From NCBI GenBank assembly GCA_963737745.1, contig CAVTTR010000007.1, positions 310,001 through 374,000 on the forward strand: DNA of 64,000 nucleotides, written 5' to 3'. Both the position numbers and the translations under genes were made by a program. The notes under the pieces are model-generated. The model was not told the origin of the DNA, made no database searches, and saw only the letters and a program-made list of their open reading frames with translations. Shown here in pieces: positions 43,353 through 52,138 of the stretch (position 1 is its first letter; every line of letters starts with the position of its first letter). Source of the DNA: Bog-473 sp963737745 (lineage in GTDB: Bacteria > Actinomycetota > Acidimicrobiia > Acidimicrobiales > RAAP-2).

Positions 43353-44778
43353 CTAGAGCTCGTCAGACCAATTGCGATTGCCCAGCAGCTCGGCCACGCG
43401 GGCCAAGAAGGACGACACATAGGCACCGTCAACGGCGCGATGGTCCCAACTGACTCCGATAATTCCCGTCGAGTGGATGGCGATGGACTCGGACCCGTCG
43501 GCATGCGTCACCACGACCGGACGGCGCGCGATCCCATCGGTGGCCAAAATGGCCACCTGAGGCTGATTGATGATCGGTACCGTGAAATACGTGCCGAAGG
43601 GACCATCGTTGGTGATGGAGAATGTGCCGCCCGCGATGTCGTCGGCATTCAACTTGCGACCGCGAGCTCGATCGGCCAGATCGCGAATGCGGCGAGCCAC
43701 TCCTCGGAGGGTCACCTCTTCGGCCTGATGAATCACGGGCACGATCAGACCTTCATGCGACAGGTCCACCGCGATGCCAAGGTTGATGTCGGAGTGCACG
43801 ACGAGGGAATCGTCGACCACTGATGCGTTCAACTGGGGGAAGTCGCGCAGCGCCTCGATGGTGGCACGCGAGATGAAGGGGAGATAGGTAAGGGCGAATC
43901 CCTCCTCTTCCTTGAAGCGGGTGCCCCATGCCTTGCGGACGCGCTCCACGTTCTCGAAATCGACTTCGTAGGCGATGAACGCATGAGGCGAGGTCGCCTT
44001 GGAACGCACCATGTGCTCCGCCGTCCGTCGGCGCATGTTCGAGAACGGCACGATCTGGTCTTCGTCGCGACGGAAGGTCTGCCTCGGGGCGGGGGGCGGT
44101 GCGGCTGAGGGCGCGACAGCTGGGGGCGGCGGGAGCGGCCGGTGCCACAGACGGTGCGGCCGGAGCAGAGGAGCGGCGGAGGTCGACGACCTTGAGCACG
44201 TCTTCGCGGGTGATCCGACCGCCTACGCCGGTGCCGGTCACTTCTGCCGCATTGATGGCGTTGTCCGACAAGAGCTTGCGGACGACCGGCGAGAGGACCA
44301 AGGGGTCTGCTGCTCCATCGCTGCTCGGCGCGGCCGGTGCGGTTGGTGCCTCGGCGGCCGGGGCTGCGGGTTCTGGCGGAGCCGGGGCCGCGGCAGGCGG
44401 TGCGGAAGCGTCAGGCGCCTTCGCCGCCGGGGCAGGTGGTGCGGGCGGCGGCGGGGCAGGCGGTGGCGACGCTTCAACGGGTTGGGCCGGTGCTGCAGCC
44501 GGGGCCGGTGCGGCAGCTTCGGGCGCGGCAGAACCCGCCGAGGCGTCGTCACCGATGACGGCCAGCCGCACACCGACATCGACGGTCTCGCCTTCAGGTA
44601 CGAGAATCTCGGTCAGGATGCCGGCGGCAGGCGAGGGCACCTCTGAGTCCACCTTGTCCGTCGAGACCTCGAAGAGCGGCTCGTCGCGGGTCACGGTGTC
44701 GCCGATGGCTTTCATCCAGCGCGTCACGGTTCCCTCGGTCACCGTCTCGCCCAACTGCGGCATCGTTACATCAGCCAA
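43353..44778 (-). CDS. Dihydrolipoamide acyltransferase (E2), frameshifted in linker
   Basis: The acyltransferase core of a 2-oxoacid dehydrogenase complex. The N-terminal part from ATG 44778 has one lipoyl domain with Lys42 in VSTDKVDSEV, a long Ala/Pro linker, and a peripheral-subunit-binding domain (LSPVVRKLLSDNAI). The C-terminal part, in another frame, is the CoA acyltransferase domain ending with DHRAVDGAY. Deleting one G from GGGGG at 44122-44126 joins them through an in-frame Pro/Ala linker into RQTFRRDEDQIVPFSNMR. It overlaps lpd by 8 bases. With lpd and aceE here it is probably the pyruvate dehydrogenase E2. Confidence 0.88.
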
Positions 44779-46186
44779 TGTGTAATCCCCTTCCGGTCAG
44801 CGCCAGCATCGTCTCACCGAATGATTCGGACAGCGAGGGGTGCGGCTGTATGAAGTACGCCACTTCTTCGGGCAAGGCCTCCCAGTTGACCGCCAGGTAG
44901 CCGGCTCCCAGCTGCTCGGTGACCCAGGGCCCGGCCATGTGGACGCCCAGTATGCGGCCGGCCGAACCATCGGGCCGTTGCTCGGCCACGATCTTCACGA
45001 CACCCTCGGTCTCACCGATGATCTGGGCCCGACTGTTCCCGCCAAAGGGGTCTTTCTTGGTCACGACGGCGATGCCCTGCGCTTTAGCCTGGGCCTCCGT
45101 CAAGCCACAGAAGGCCACCTCAGGGTGGCAATAGATGGCCCACGGCACGCGGCCGTAGTCGACCGGTACCACCGTCTCACCGCGCATGGTCTTGACGGCC
45201 ACGATCGCTTCGGCGAATCCGACATGGGCCAGTTGCGGGGTACCCGCCACGACATCGCCCACCGCCCACACCCCCGGCACCGCGGTGCGCATGAATTCGT
45301 CGGCGACGACAAATCCCCTGTCGTTGATCTCCACCGGCACTCCCGGCGCCACCAGGCCTTCGGTCCGTGGCCGGCGTCCGACCGAAACCACGATGGCGTC
45401 GACGTCAATGCTCAGCTCGCCCGCGGTCACAGTGGTGCAACTGCCGTCCTTCTTGGGTTTGTGCCCCTCGACCTGGACCCCGGTCACGACCTCGATGCCT
45501 CGCTTTTTGAAGGAGCGCCCAACCAAGCGGACGATGTCGTCGTCGCACCCGGTCAGTATGGAATCGAGAGCTTCGAGCACGGTCACCTTGGCTCCGAGGT
45601 CGGACAGAAGGGAGGCGAATTCGCACCCGATGGCCCCGCCCCCAACGACGGCCACCCGGGACGGAATTTCCTTGAGGTCCAAGAACTCGTCGGAGCTCAT
45701 GATCCAACGACCGTCTATCTCGAGCCCCGGAAGCGAGCGTGGCACCGATCCGGCGGCCAGGACGACGTTGCGCCCGATCAGTTCGCGTCCGGCATCTTCA
45801 CCGTCGACGACTCGTACGCGGCGATCGGCCTCCAGCGTGCCCGTGCCCGACAGGATGGTCACCTTGCGGCCCTTCAGCACGCCGCTGAGTCCCTTGAAGA
45901 GTTTGTCGACGACACCGTTCTTTCTGTCCTGGCTCACGGAAAACTCGAGGGTGGGTTCCGCCACCTTGACCCCGAAGTCGCCCGCTGCATTGACGGTGCG
46001 ATAGACCGCCGCCGTCTCGAGGAATTCCTTGGCGGGGACGCAACCCCGGTGAAGGCAGGTGCCGCCCACCTTGTCGCGTTCGACGATGGCCACGGACATT
46101 CCGGCCGCTGCGCCATAGAGGGCGGTGGCATACCCTCCCGGGCCGCCCCCGATCACGACGATGTCGAACTCGTCCTCTGCACTCAT
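44771..46186 (-). CDS. lpdA: Dihydrolipoyl dehydrogenase (E3)
   Basis: A flavoprotein of 471 residues that reoxidises dihydrolipoyl groups with NAD+. VIGGGPGGYATAL binds FAD, redox-active Cys44 and Cys49 are in GGTCLHRGCVPAK, VVGGGAIGCEFASLL binds NAD, and the C-terminal HPSLSE (His449/Glu454) is the acid-base pair of the partner subunit. It is the first gene of the lpd-E2-lipBA operon and has a recognisable promoter 70-100 bases upstream. Confidence 0.95.
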   Translation of the reverse strand: MSAEDEFDIVVIGGGPGGYATALYGAAAGMSVAIVERDKVGGTCLHRGCVPAKEFLETAAVYRTVNAAGDFGVKVAEPTLEFSVSQDRKNGVVDKLFKGLSGVLKGRKVTILSGTGTLEADRRVRVVDGEDAGRELIGRNVVLAAGSVPRSLPGLEIDGRWIMSSDEFLDLKEIPSRVAVVGGGAIGCEFASLLSDLGAKVTVLEALDSILTGCDDDIVRLVGRSFKKRGIEVVTGVQVEGHKPKKDGSCTTVTAGELSIDVDAIVVSVGRRPRTEGLVAPGVPVEINDRGFVVADEFMRTAVPGVWAVGDVVAGTPQLAHVGFAEAIVAVKTMRGETVVPVDYGRVPWAIYCHPEVAFCGLTEAQAKAQGIAVVTKKDPFGGNSRAQIIGETEGVVKIVAEQRPDGSAGRILGVHMAGPWVTEQLGAGYLAVNWEALPEEVAYFIQPHPSLSESFGETMLALTGRGLHIG

Positions 46187-46257
46187 CGTCGTCCCTCTTC
46201 TTTCCGTCTTCGCGCGAGCGCTCTACAGCCTACCGTTCACACCCCGCTGAGTCTCCG

Positions 46258-46298
46258 TTTATAGGACCTTAGGTCGCGTGACACAACTGATTCAGTTG
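46258..46298 (-). promoter_or_regulatory. Promoter of lpd-E2-lipBA with two palindromes
   Basis: On the minus strand, TTGTGT (46281-46286) and TATAAA (46258-46263) are separated by exactly 17 bases, a good sigma-70-type spacing. The palindrome GACCT-t-AGGTC (46265-46275) lies inside the spacer. CAACTGA-t-TCAGTTG (46284-46298) overlaps the -35 element. Both are placed where a bound regulator would block RNA polymerase. The lpd start codon is 70 bases downstream. The elements are read directly; their regulatory use is inferred. Confidence 0.6.
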
Positions 46299-46330
46299 CA
46301 CCACCGAACTGTCGCATGGAGGCGACGCAC

Positions 46331-46804
46331 CTACGTGCCGAGATCGGTCTCGCCGAACCCACGGTCCGCCGCCGCCGTCGCGAGCTCGTCCACCCGGTTG
46401 TTCCAAGGGTCGCCCGAGTGCCCCTTGACCCACTTCCATGTCACCCGAGCGTCGGCGGCGACGGCGAGTTCGATCAGGGGCTCCCACAGGTCCCGGTTTG
46501 CCACCGGCTTCTTCTGGGAGTTCAGCCAATTCCGCCGCTGCCAGCCCTGCCACCAGCGATCCCTGAAGCAGTTGACGACATAGGTCGAGTCGCTCACCAC
46601 TTCGATCTCGGGCACCGGCTGGGTCGTCCAGTAGCGCAGGGCCTCGAGTGCCGCCGTGATCTCCATGCGCTGATTGGTGGTGGCCGGATCCGCTCCGCTG
46701 GCATAGTGACCACCCGGGACCGCCCAGGCCCAGCCCCCCCGGCCGGGATTACCCCGGCAGGCCCCGTCGGTGTACACGATTACGGGGCTGACCGGTTCGT
46801 CCAT
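46331..46804 (-). CDS. rnhA: Ribonuclease HI
   Basis: Degrades RNA in RNA-DNA hybrids. The 157-residue protein has the catalytic acids: Asp in VYTDGACRGNPG, Glu in NQRMEITAALEAL, Asp in SDSTYVVNC and Asp in NNRVDELA, plus VKGHSGDPWNN. Length is normal. Its start is 66 bases from aceE, which runs the other way, and it lies 144 bases from the lpd operon on its own strand. Confidence 0.94.
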   Translation of the reverse strand: MDEPVSPVIVYTDGACRGNPGRGGWAWAVPGGHYASGADPATTNQRMEITAALEALRYWTTQPVPEIEVVSDSTYVVNCFRDRWWQGWQRRNWLNSQKKPVANRDLWEPLIELAVAADARVTWKWVKGHSGDPWNNRVDELATAAADRGFGETDLGT

Positions 46805-46869
46805 GGCCCATGTGTAACACCCGGCACCGCGGTCGCCGGACCCCGCCCGAGGCCAGTACCTTTATAGAC

Positions 46870-49587
46870 ATGCTGTTCGACGGGATCAGTCATCAGGTGC
46901 CCGACACCGACCCGAGTGAGACCCAGGAGTGGCTCGACTCCTTCGACGCCATCGTCGACGTGCGGGGCCGGGCCAGGGCGCGCTATTTGCTCATGAAGCT
47001 GCTGGAACGGGCCCGGACCAAGCAAGTGGACTTTCCCGCCGCCGTCTCGACGCCCTACGTCAACACGATTCCCGCCGATGCCGAACCATGGTTCCCGGGC
47101 GACGAGTACCAGGAGCGGCGCATTCGGGCCTATATCCGTTGGAACGCCGCCGCCATGGTGGTGCGGGCCAATACGCGGACCGAGGGGATCGGCGGCCACC
47201 TCTCCACCTATGCCAGCTCCGCCGCCCTCTACGAGGTGGGATTCAACCATTTCTTCCGGGGTAAGGCGGACGGCGGCTTCGGCGACCAAGTCTTCATCCA
47301 AGGGCACGCCTCGCCTGGCATCTACGCCCGGGCCTTCCTCGAGGGGCGGTTGAGCGAGGCCCAGCTCGACAACTTCCGTCATGAGGTTGGCGGCGAGGGT
47401 CTGCCCAGCTATCCCCATCCGCGGGCCATGCCCGATTTCTGGGAATTTCCCACGGTTTCGATGGGCCTCGGCCCCATCAACGCCATCTACCAGGCGCATA
47501 TCAATCGCTATTTGAACTTGCGCCATCTGGTCGATACCAGTGCCAGCCGGGTCTGGTGCTTCGTGGGCGATGGGGAGATGGACGAGGTGGAATCCATCGG
47601 CGCGTTGGGTGTGGCCGGCCGCGAGCATCTCGACAATCTGATCTTCGTCGTCAATTGCAACCTGCAACGTCTCGACGGGCCGGTGCGGGGCAACGGCAAA
47701 ATCATCCAGGAGCTCGAAGCGGTCTACCGCGGGGCCGGGTGGAACGTCATCAAGGTGATCTGGGGCTCGCGCTGGGACGCCTTGCTGGCTCGAGACGTCG
47801 ACGGGGTTCTCCTCGACCGGATGAACACCACGGTCGACGGCGAGTACCAAAAATTAGCGGTCGAGTCCGGGGCCTACATCAGGGAGCATTTCTTCGGGCC
47901 CGATCCCCGGTTGCGGCGCCTGGTCGAGGACCTGACCGACGACGAGCTGGTCTCGTTGCCTCGGGGTGGCCACGACTACCGCAAGCTCTACGCCGCCTAC
48001 AAGCTGGCCACCGAGCAAAAGGGCGCACCCACGGTCATTCTGGCCAAGACCATCAAGGGATGGACACTGGGACCCGAGATCGAGTCGCGCAACGCCACAC
48101 ACCAGATCAAGAAGATGACGCGGGCGCAGCTCATGAAGCTGCGGGACCGCCTGTACCTGACCGACGACATCCCCGACTCCGCCCTCGAGGGCGATCCTCC
48201 GTACATACGCCCGCCCGAGGACTCCGATGCCATGGAGTACCTGCGGGCCCGCGGGCGTGTCCTGGCCGGACCGGTGCCGGTGCGTGTCGTCCGGCCGCAC
48301 CGAGCCAACCTCCCCGACGCCAAGGTCTTCGAAGAATTCGCGTCCGGCTCGGGCAAGCAGTCCGTCTCGACCACCATGGTCTTCGCCCGGCTTCTACGCA
48401 ATCTCGTGCGGGATCCCGCCATCGGGGCGCAGGTCGCACCGATCGTGTCAGACGAGGCCCGCACCTTCGGGCTGGAGTCGATCATCGCCGAGGCCAAGAT
48501 CTACGCCCCCGATGGCCAGAACTATGTGCCCGTCGATGCCGATCTGCCCCTCCACTATGCCGAGAGCACCTCGGGCCAGGTCCTCCAAGAGGGAATCACC
48601 GAGGCCGGAGCCCTGGCCGCCTTCACGGCATTGGCGACGGCCTATGCCACCTGGGGCTACCCCATGCTCCCGGTGTTCCTCTTCTATTCGATGTTCGGCT
48701 TTCAACGCGTCGGCGACCTGACGTGGGCCCTGGGCGACATGCGGGGTCGGGGCATTCTGGCCGGCTGCACGGCCGGCCGCACCACCCTGCAGGGTGAGGG
48801 CCTCCAGCACGACGACGGTCATTCGCCCCTGCTCGCCTCGGTCAATCCGGCCGCCATGATCTACGACGCCTCGTTCGCCTACGAGGTGGCCATCATCATG
48901 CAGGATGCGATCACCCGGATTCTGGGTCCGAATCCCGAGGACCGCTTCTGGTACCTCACGCTGTACAACGAGACCTATCCCATGCCGGCGCTGCCCGAAG
49001 GAGAAGACGGCCAGGCCGTCGCCCGCGGAGTCATCGACGGGATATACCGTTTCTCGGCCGGCCCGGAGACCGCTCCGAAGAACCGGAAGAATCTGCGGGC
49101 CTCGCTCTGTTTCTCGGGTCCCATGTGGAGCGTGGCCAAAGAAGCGCAGGAGCTCCTGGCCTCGCGTTGGGGGGTATCGGCTGACACCTGGGCCGTGACC
49201 TCGTGGAGTCAACTGCGCCACGATGCCCTCGAGGTGGAGCGGTGGAATCGTCTCCATCCCGGGGACGAGCCGCGGCGTCCACACGTGACCGAAATACTCG
49301 GCCGCGGAGATGACCCCGTCGTGGCCATCACCGACTACATGCGGGCCGTGCCGGATCAGGTGGCGCGCTTCATCGACCGCCCCTACGCCTCGCTCGGGAC
49401 CGACGGCTTCGGGCGCTCCGACGCGCGCGCCGCCCTTCGTGAGCATTTCGAGGTCGACGCGGCACATCTCGTGCTGACCGTGCTGAGCGAACTGGCCCGG
49501 GCCGGAAAGATCGAGTACCAGGTGGTCGAGAAGGCCATCACCGACCTCGGCGTCGACACCGCACGCTCGGCCCCCTTCGACATCTGA
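46870..49587 (+). CDS. aceE: Pyruvate dehydrogenase E1, homodimeric type
   Basis: A 905-residue thiamine-diphosphate enzyme that decarboxylates pyruvate and acetylates the E2 lipoyl group. The TPP motif VGDGEMDEVESIGAL begins near residue 230 and ends with NCNLQRLDGPVRGN; HDDGHSPLLASVNP is another AceE block. ATG 46870 gives the normal N-terminus (QEWLDSFDAIVD). No ribosome binding site is visible before it, only TACCTTTATAGAC, so the mRNA may be leaderless. It is divergent from the lpd-E2-lipBA side and completes the complex. Confidence 0.95.
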   Translation: MLFDGISHQVPDTDPSETQEWLDSFDAIVDVRGRARARYLLMKLLERARTKQVDFPAAVSTPYVNTIPADAEPWFPGDEYQERRIRAYIRWNAAAMVVRANTRTEGIGGHLSTYASSAALYEVGFNHFFRGKADGGFGDQVFIQGHASPGIYARAFLEGRLSEAQLDNFRHEVGGEGLPSYPHPRAMPDFWEFPTVSMGLGPINAIYQAHINRYLNLRHLVDTSASRVWCFVGDGEMDEVESIGALGVAGREHLDNLIFVVNCNLQRLDGPVRGNGKIIQELEAVYRGAGWNVIKVIWGSRWDALLARDVDGVLLDRMNTTVDGEYQKLAVESGAYIREHFFGPDPRLRRLVEDLTDDELVSLPRGGHDYRKLYAAYKLATEQKGAPTVILAKTIKGWTLGPEIESRNATHQIKKMTRAQLMKLRDRLYLTDDIPDSALEGDPPYIRPPEDSDAMEYLRARGRVLAGPVPVRVVRPHRANLPDAKVFEEFASGSGKQSVSTTMVFARLLRNLVRDPAIGAQVAPIVSDEARTFGLESIIAEAKIYAPDGQNYVPVDADLPLHYAESTSGQVLQEGITEAGALAAFTALATAYATWGYPMLPVFLFYSMFGFQRVGDLTWALGDMRGRGILAGCTAGRTTLQGEGLQHDDGHSPLLASVNPAAMIYDASFAYEVAIIMQDAITRILGPNPEDRFWYLTLYNETYPMPALPEGEDGQAVARGVIDGIYRFSAGPETAPKNRKNLRASLCFSGPMWSVAKEAQELLASRWGVSADTWAVTSWSQLRHDALEVERWNRLHPGDEPRRPHVTEILGRGDDPVVAITDYMRAVPDQVARFIDRPYASLGTDGFGRSDARAALREHFEVDAAHLVLTVLSELARAGKIEYQVVEKAITDLGVDTARSAPFDI

Positions 49588-49607
49588 GCGCCCCCACCGA
49601 GCTCAGC

Positions 49608-50060
49608 TCAGTGCGCCACCCATGCGTCGGGGTCGGCGGTCATCTTCTTGACATGCGCCGGAAGCGTTCCGGCGATGACATCGGCTAACGAGACCTTCTC
49701 GAGCACCGAGCGCAAGCTGGCCCGGACCGCCACCCAAACCTGCTGCAGATTCTCCGCTGCGCCGTCGTAACTGGTGAGTTCGGGTCGATAGCCACGCACC
49801 TCGGCCAACGGACCATCGAGGGCGCGGATGACATCGGCGATCGTGATGTCCCGCGAATCACGGGCCAGCCGATACCCTCCCTCCGCCCCGCGCTGGCTGG
49901 CCACGATGCCGGCGCGGCGCAAGTCGGCCAGGATCGCCCCGAGGAAACGCGGCGGAAGCCCCTGCTCCATGGCGAGGTACTCGGCGGTCTGCGGAGCGCC
50001 AGCCGCCGTGAGCGCGAGCAGGGCGCGGATGCCGTAGTCCACCTTGGCTGGGATGTGCAT
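49608..50060 (-). CDS. Rrf2 family regulator without cysteines
   Basis: A 150-residue winged-helix regulator. KVDYGIRALLALTAAGA, LPPRFLGAILADLRRAGIVASQRG and the wing EGGYRLARD are the classic Rrf2 N-terminus. IscR, NsrR and RsrR bind a cluster through Cys near residues 90-105; this protein has no Cys at all, so it cannot be such a sensor. It lies 4 kb before the SUF genes and next to aceE. Possible targets are palindromes in the lpd and sufB leaders, but this is untested. Confidence 0.85.
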   Translation of the reverse strand: MHIPAKVDYGIRALLALTAAGAPQTAEYLAMEQGLPPRFLGAILADLRRAGIVASQRGAEGGYRLARDSRDITIADVIRALDGPLAEVRGYRPELTSYDGAAENLQQVWVAVRASLRSVLEKVSLADVIAGTLPAHVKKMTADPDAWVAH

Positions 50061-50133
50061 AGCGAGATTCTGCCGCGCCCAACGTCAAAGGGCACGTCTC
50101 ATCGCGCCCGAGCAGGCGTGACAAGATGCGAAC

Positions 50134-50715
50134 ATGGCGAAATCACCCATCCGTTTGTCCGGGGACAAGGAGGCCGACGCCCTCCTCACCAAGGATCCGC
50201 TCGCCCTCCTCATCGGCATGGTGCTCGACCAGCAGATCCCCCTGGAAAGGGCGTTTTGGGCCCCCGCCGAACTGGCGCGGCGCCTGGGAAAGCCCCTCAA
50301 TGCGGCGGAGATTGCGGCCATGGATCCCGAGAAATTCGCCGACGTGTTCAAAGAACGGCCGGCGCTGCATCGTTTTCCCGGCGCCATGGCCGCCCGGGTG
50401 CAGGCCGTCTGCCGGATCGTGGCCGAGGACTACGGCGGCAAGGCCAGTGCCGTGTGGACCAAGGCGCCCGACGGACAAACGCTGCGCAAGCGCCTGACGG
50501 CCCTGCCCGGTTTCGGCGAGCAAAAGGCGCGGATTTTCACTGCCCTGCTCGGGAAGCAGCTCGGTATTCAGCCCGAGGGCTGGCGCGGGGCCAGCTCGCC
50601 CTTCGGCGAGGATGGCTCCTACCTCTCCGTCGCCGACATCACCGGACCAGAAAGCTTGGCCAAGGTCCGCGAGCACAAGCAGGCCATGAAGGCGAAGGCA
50701 CGCGCCAAAGCGTGA
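50134..50715 (+). CDS. HhH-GPD-type base excision repair protein (TIGR03252-like)
   Basis: A 193-residue protein of a mostly actinobacterial family related to DNA glycosylases. LLIGMVLDQQIPLERAFWAP resembles the first helices of endonuclease III-type proteins and LTALPGFGEQKARIFTALL is the helix-hairpin-helix. The usual catalytic Lys and [4Fe-4S] Cys are not present, so the lesion and activity are unclear. The C-terminal tail is Lys/Ala-rich. It overlaps thiE as GTGA. Confidence 0.82.
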   Translation: MAKSPIRLSGDKEADALLTKDPLALLIGMVLDQQIPLERAFWAPAELARRLGKPLNAAEIAAMDPEKFADVFKERPALHRFPGAMAARVQAVCRIVAEDYGGKASAVWTKAPDGQTLRKRLTALPGFGEQKARIFTALLGKQLGIQPEGWRGASSPFGEDGSYLSVADITGPESLAKVREHKQAMKAKARAKA

Positions 50716-51359
50716 CGGCGCCGAGCGGCGTCTCTGATTGCCACCTTTACCTCTGCACACCCGATCGGCCCGACCTCGAAGACTTCGTGACGGCGTGCCT
50801 CACCGGAGGCGTGGACATCGTCCAGCTGCGTGAGAAGCATCTCGAGGCCCAGCCCCTCGTCCAACGGGCCCGTCTCGTCCGTTCCATCTGCCGCGCCCAT
50901 GGAGTGCCCTTCATCCTCAACGATCGACCGGACCTGGCCCTCGAGGTGGAAGCCGATGGGGTCCACGTGGGGCAGGACGACGCGCCGGTCGCGCTGGCTC
51001 GTCGGATTCTGGGATCCGATGCGGTCGTTGGATTGTCGACGCACGGTGCAACCGATCTGGCCGCGGTCGTGAGCTCGGACGGGCCCGACGTTTCCTACAT
51101 CTCGGCCGGACCGGTCGAAGCAACACCCACCAAACCCGGACGCCCCGGCACCGGGCTCGACTACCTGCGGTCGGCCACCGAGCAGTCGCCGGTCCCCGTC
51201 TTCGTCACCGGTGGCGTCACTCCCGAGAAGATTCCGCAACTCGCACGTGCCGGGGCGCGCCACTTCGTCGTCGTCCGCTACCTGACCGAGGCCCGCCATC
51301 CACAACAAGCAGCCCGCCGTTTGCGCGCCGCCATCGATGAAGCGTTGGCGACCGCCTGA
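50712..51359 (+). CDS. thiE: Thiamine-phosphate synthase
   Basis: Joins HMP-pyrophosphate and thiazole phosphate to make thiamine phosphate. The 215-residue TIM barrel has GGVDIVQLREKH, ILNDRPDLALEVEADGVHVGQ, ISAGPVEATPTKPG and FVTGGVTPEKI, all standard. GTG 50712 overlaps the stop of the HhH gene. The longer upstream frame only shadows that gene. Thiamine diphosphate is the cofactor of the AceE encoded nearby. Confidence 0.92.
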   Translation: MTAPSGVSDCHLYLCTPDRPDLEDFVTACLTGGVDIVQLREKHLEAQPLVQRARLVRSICRAHGVPFILNDRPDLALEVEADGVHVGQDDAPVALARRILGSDAVVGLSTHGATDLAAVVSSDGPDVSYISAGPVEATPTKPGRPGTGLDYLRSATEQSPVPVFVTGGVTPEKIPQLARAGARHFVVVRYLTEARHPQQAARRLRAAIDEALATA

Positions 51360-51387
51360 AACTCGAGCGGCGTGGTGCGTCCCGCCC

Positions 51388-52138
51388 TCAGCGCAGACGC
51401 TCCAACCATCCGACAAGGATGGCGATCACCCGGGGGTCGGCGCGCAGCCAGTGGCCGGCCCCGAAAACGACTCGCAGGTCGGAGGGACCGTTGGCGGCGT
51501 CAGCCAGAGACCGGGCGTCGTCAACGGAGACATCCGGGTCGTTCGCACCGTGGACGACCAGGAGGGGTCGCCCCTTCAAGAGACCGGCATCCTCTTTGGG
51601 TCGCAGGACGCGAAAACTCGTTGATCCAGGCCTCGAGCGACGCGGGATACCCCGGCGTGCTGATGACGCCCGTGCGCACGCTCCGCTCGACCAGTTGTGC
51701 GGGATCGGCGGTGAGGGCGGAGAGATCGGCCGGGGTGCCCAGGCAGGCCACTCCCGCCACACGCTCGTCCTGCGCCGCCACCCGCAGGGCGAGCACGCCA
51801 CCAAATCCGAAGCCGACCAGCCACCGTGGAGCTTCGACCGGCACCTCGGAATCCATGAGCCACCGCGTGTCGTCCAACCAACCCTGGGCCGAGAAATCCC
51901 CATCGGAGGCGCCTGCCCCCCGCAGAATGCCGGTGACGACCCTCTGCCCGGTTTCGCGCGTGAGCCGGTCGGCCAAGGCCGGGTAGGTCTGGTTCACATC
52001 CTTGGCTGAACCGCCGCCGCGCGGAAGGTCGTGGCACAGGACGACATGCCCGCTCACCGGTGCGCCCGGCGTGATGGAGCTGGCATAGGACCACAGGTCG
52101 CCCGTGGGTCCGTGCAGAACCCGGAATGGCGCCGTCAC
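51388..52138 (-). CDS. Alpha/beta hydrolase, frameshifted
   Basis: A hydrolase of about 249 residues in the dienelactone-hydrolase/acetylxylan-esterase style. The first part has VVLCHDLPRGGG, an RGAGASDGDF strand and the nucleophile-elbow region WLVGFGFGGVLALR; the elbow reads GFGFGG, lacking the usual Ser. The C-terminal part, one frame over, has PLLVVHGANDPDVSVDDA (acid) and FGAGHWL (His). Deleting one T from the T4 run (AAAA at 51613-51616 on plus) restores EAWINEFRVLRPKED. The missing Ser, if real, would argue against ordinary esterase activity. Confidence 0.72.
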
